Shown in pieces: positions 63,716-64,000 of a stretch of DNA of 64,000 bases. Within the stretch, counting starts at the first letter, position 1. Each line of letters opens with the position of its first letter. The notes under the pieces were generated by a model, which was given only the letters and a program-made list of their open reading frames with translations, did no database searches and was not told the origin of the DNA. Where the stretch lies: positions 23,414,300 to 23,478,299 of the forward strand of contig CALNVZ010000174.1 of assembly GCA_940671915.1 (NCBI GenBank), written 5' to 3'. The DNA comes from Paracentrotus lividus (lineage: Eukaryota; Echinodermata; Echinoidea; Camarodonta; Echinidae). Position numbers and translations under genes: made by a program.

Positions 63716-63762
<47 letters not shown>
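63716..63762. repeat. (GA)n microsatellite
   Basis: About 47 bp of clean GA dinucleotides preceded by degenerate purines and followed by AAGGAGGGGGGGGG. The Glu/Arg-rich frame through it is an artefact. Confidence 0.95.
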
Positions 63763-63766
<4 letters not shown>

Positions 63767-64000
63767 AGGGGGGGGGTATCATCTTGAGCTCTTCTCGAGC
63801 TCACCTAGAGAATGAATGAGTCAAAATCGACTAAATAAGACAAGTTTTATCAACCTTGATTGAAGCGTTGTAGCGTAACGCGTAACTAACTTTGTTGTTT
63901 CAGATACCCATTACCCTAACTGTGAAAATCCATTATCATGTTAAAGGCTCAAGGTTACGCGCTATTTTAGAAACAGTATTGTTTTCTCCTTTTTTTTTCT
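63763..64000. other. Window end, nothing recognised
   Basis: Short mixed sequence with a few CpGs (GTAGCGTAACGCGTAAC). No feature supported. Confidence 0.4.

Overview
This 64 kb window is AT-rich animal DNA with no long open reading frame. It carries many short terminal-inverted-repeat (TIR) elements, microsatellites and the word families typical of sea urchin DNA (acatgtag, taggcctac, and palindromic MITEs that begin ggggggcatttcat). I read it as a sea urchin or another close echinoderm. This is judged from repeat style, not from a database match.

The one protein-coding feature I can defend is a 52-nt first coding exon on the minus strand (44105-44156). It encodes MSRRKQDKPQQLKIPMA and is followed at once by a consensus GTAAGT splice donor. 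MSRRKQxKP(Q/R) at the extreme N terminus is the NuRD-recruiting (RBBP4-binding) signature of the SALL, BCL11 and ZFPM/FOG zinc-finger transcription factors. The gene therefore runs leftward. Everything from 44104 down to position 1 is most simply its first intron, at least 44 kb long, and the zinc-finger exons lie beyond the window. An in-frame stop 42 nt upstream and the absence of any other ATG in the 130 nt before the start support this start codon. A CpG-rich region of about 1.5 kb (44157-45770) holds the presumed 5'UTR and promoter, with a YY1-like site and a CACGTG/CCAAT cluster.

Intron region (1-44104): mostly AT-rich unique-looking sequence with sparse repeats. These are a palindromic MITE (15261-15400), a TTAA-flanked TIR element (28043-28516), two small fold-back elements (30435-30564 and 31447-31594), the 3' end of a non-LTR retrotransposon (about 38130-38360) and two copies of a mariner-type MITE facing each other (39192-39635 and 40911-41375). 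Several short GC/CpG-richer islands (e.g. 5460-5640, 13480-13680, 14540-14790, 22790-23660, 36540-37280) are candidates for intronic enhancers of a developmental regulator.

Upstream flank (45.8-64 kb): dense in DNA-transposon derivatives. They are a third mariner MITE split by a 1 kb element with its own minisatellite core (49389-50901), two head-to-tail 237-bp TIR elements (51131-51605), a second palindromic MITE (51644-51783), a 1 kb TIR element built around the word GTAGGGAATACCGGAC (52651-53652), a 288-bp tandem duplication, a block rich in DR1 nuclear-receptor half sites (55050-55835), a 500-bp long-TIR element (56645-57145), another retrotransposon 3' end (about 58880-58980) and a TTAA-flanked element (59873-60294). 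Three of these elements carry perfect TGACGTCA (CRE) octamers. I found no rRNA, tRNA or CRISPR feature, and no second gene.
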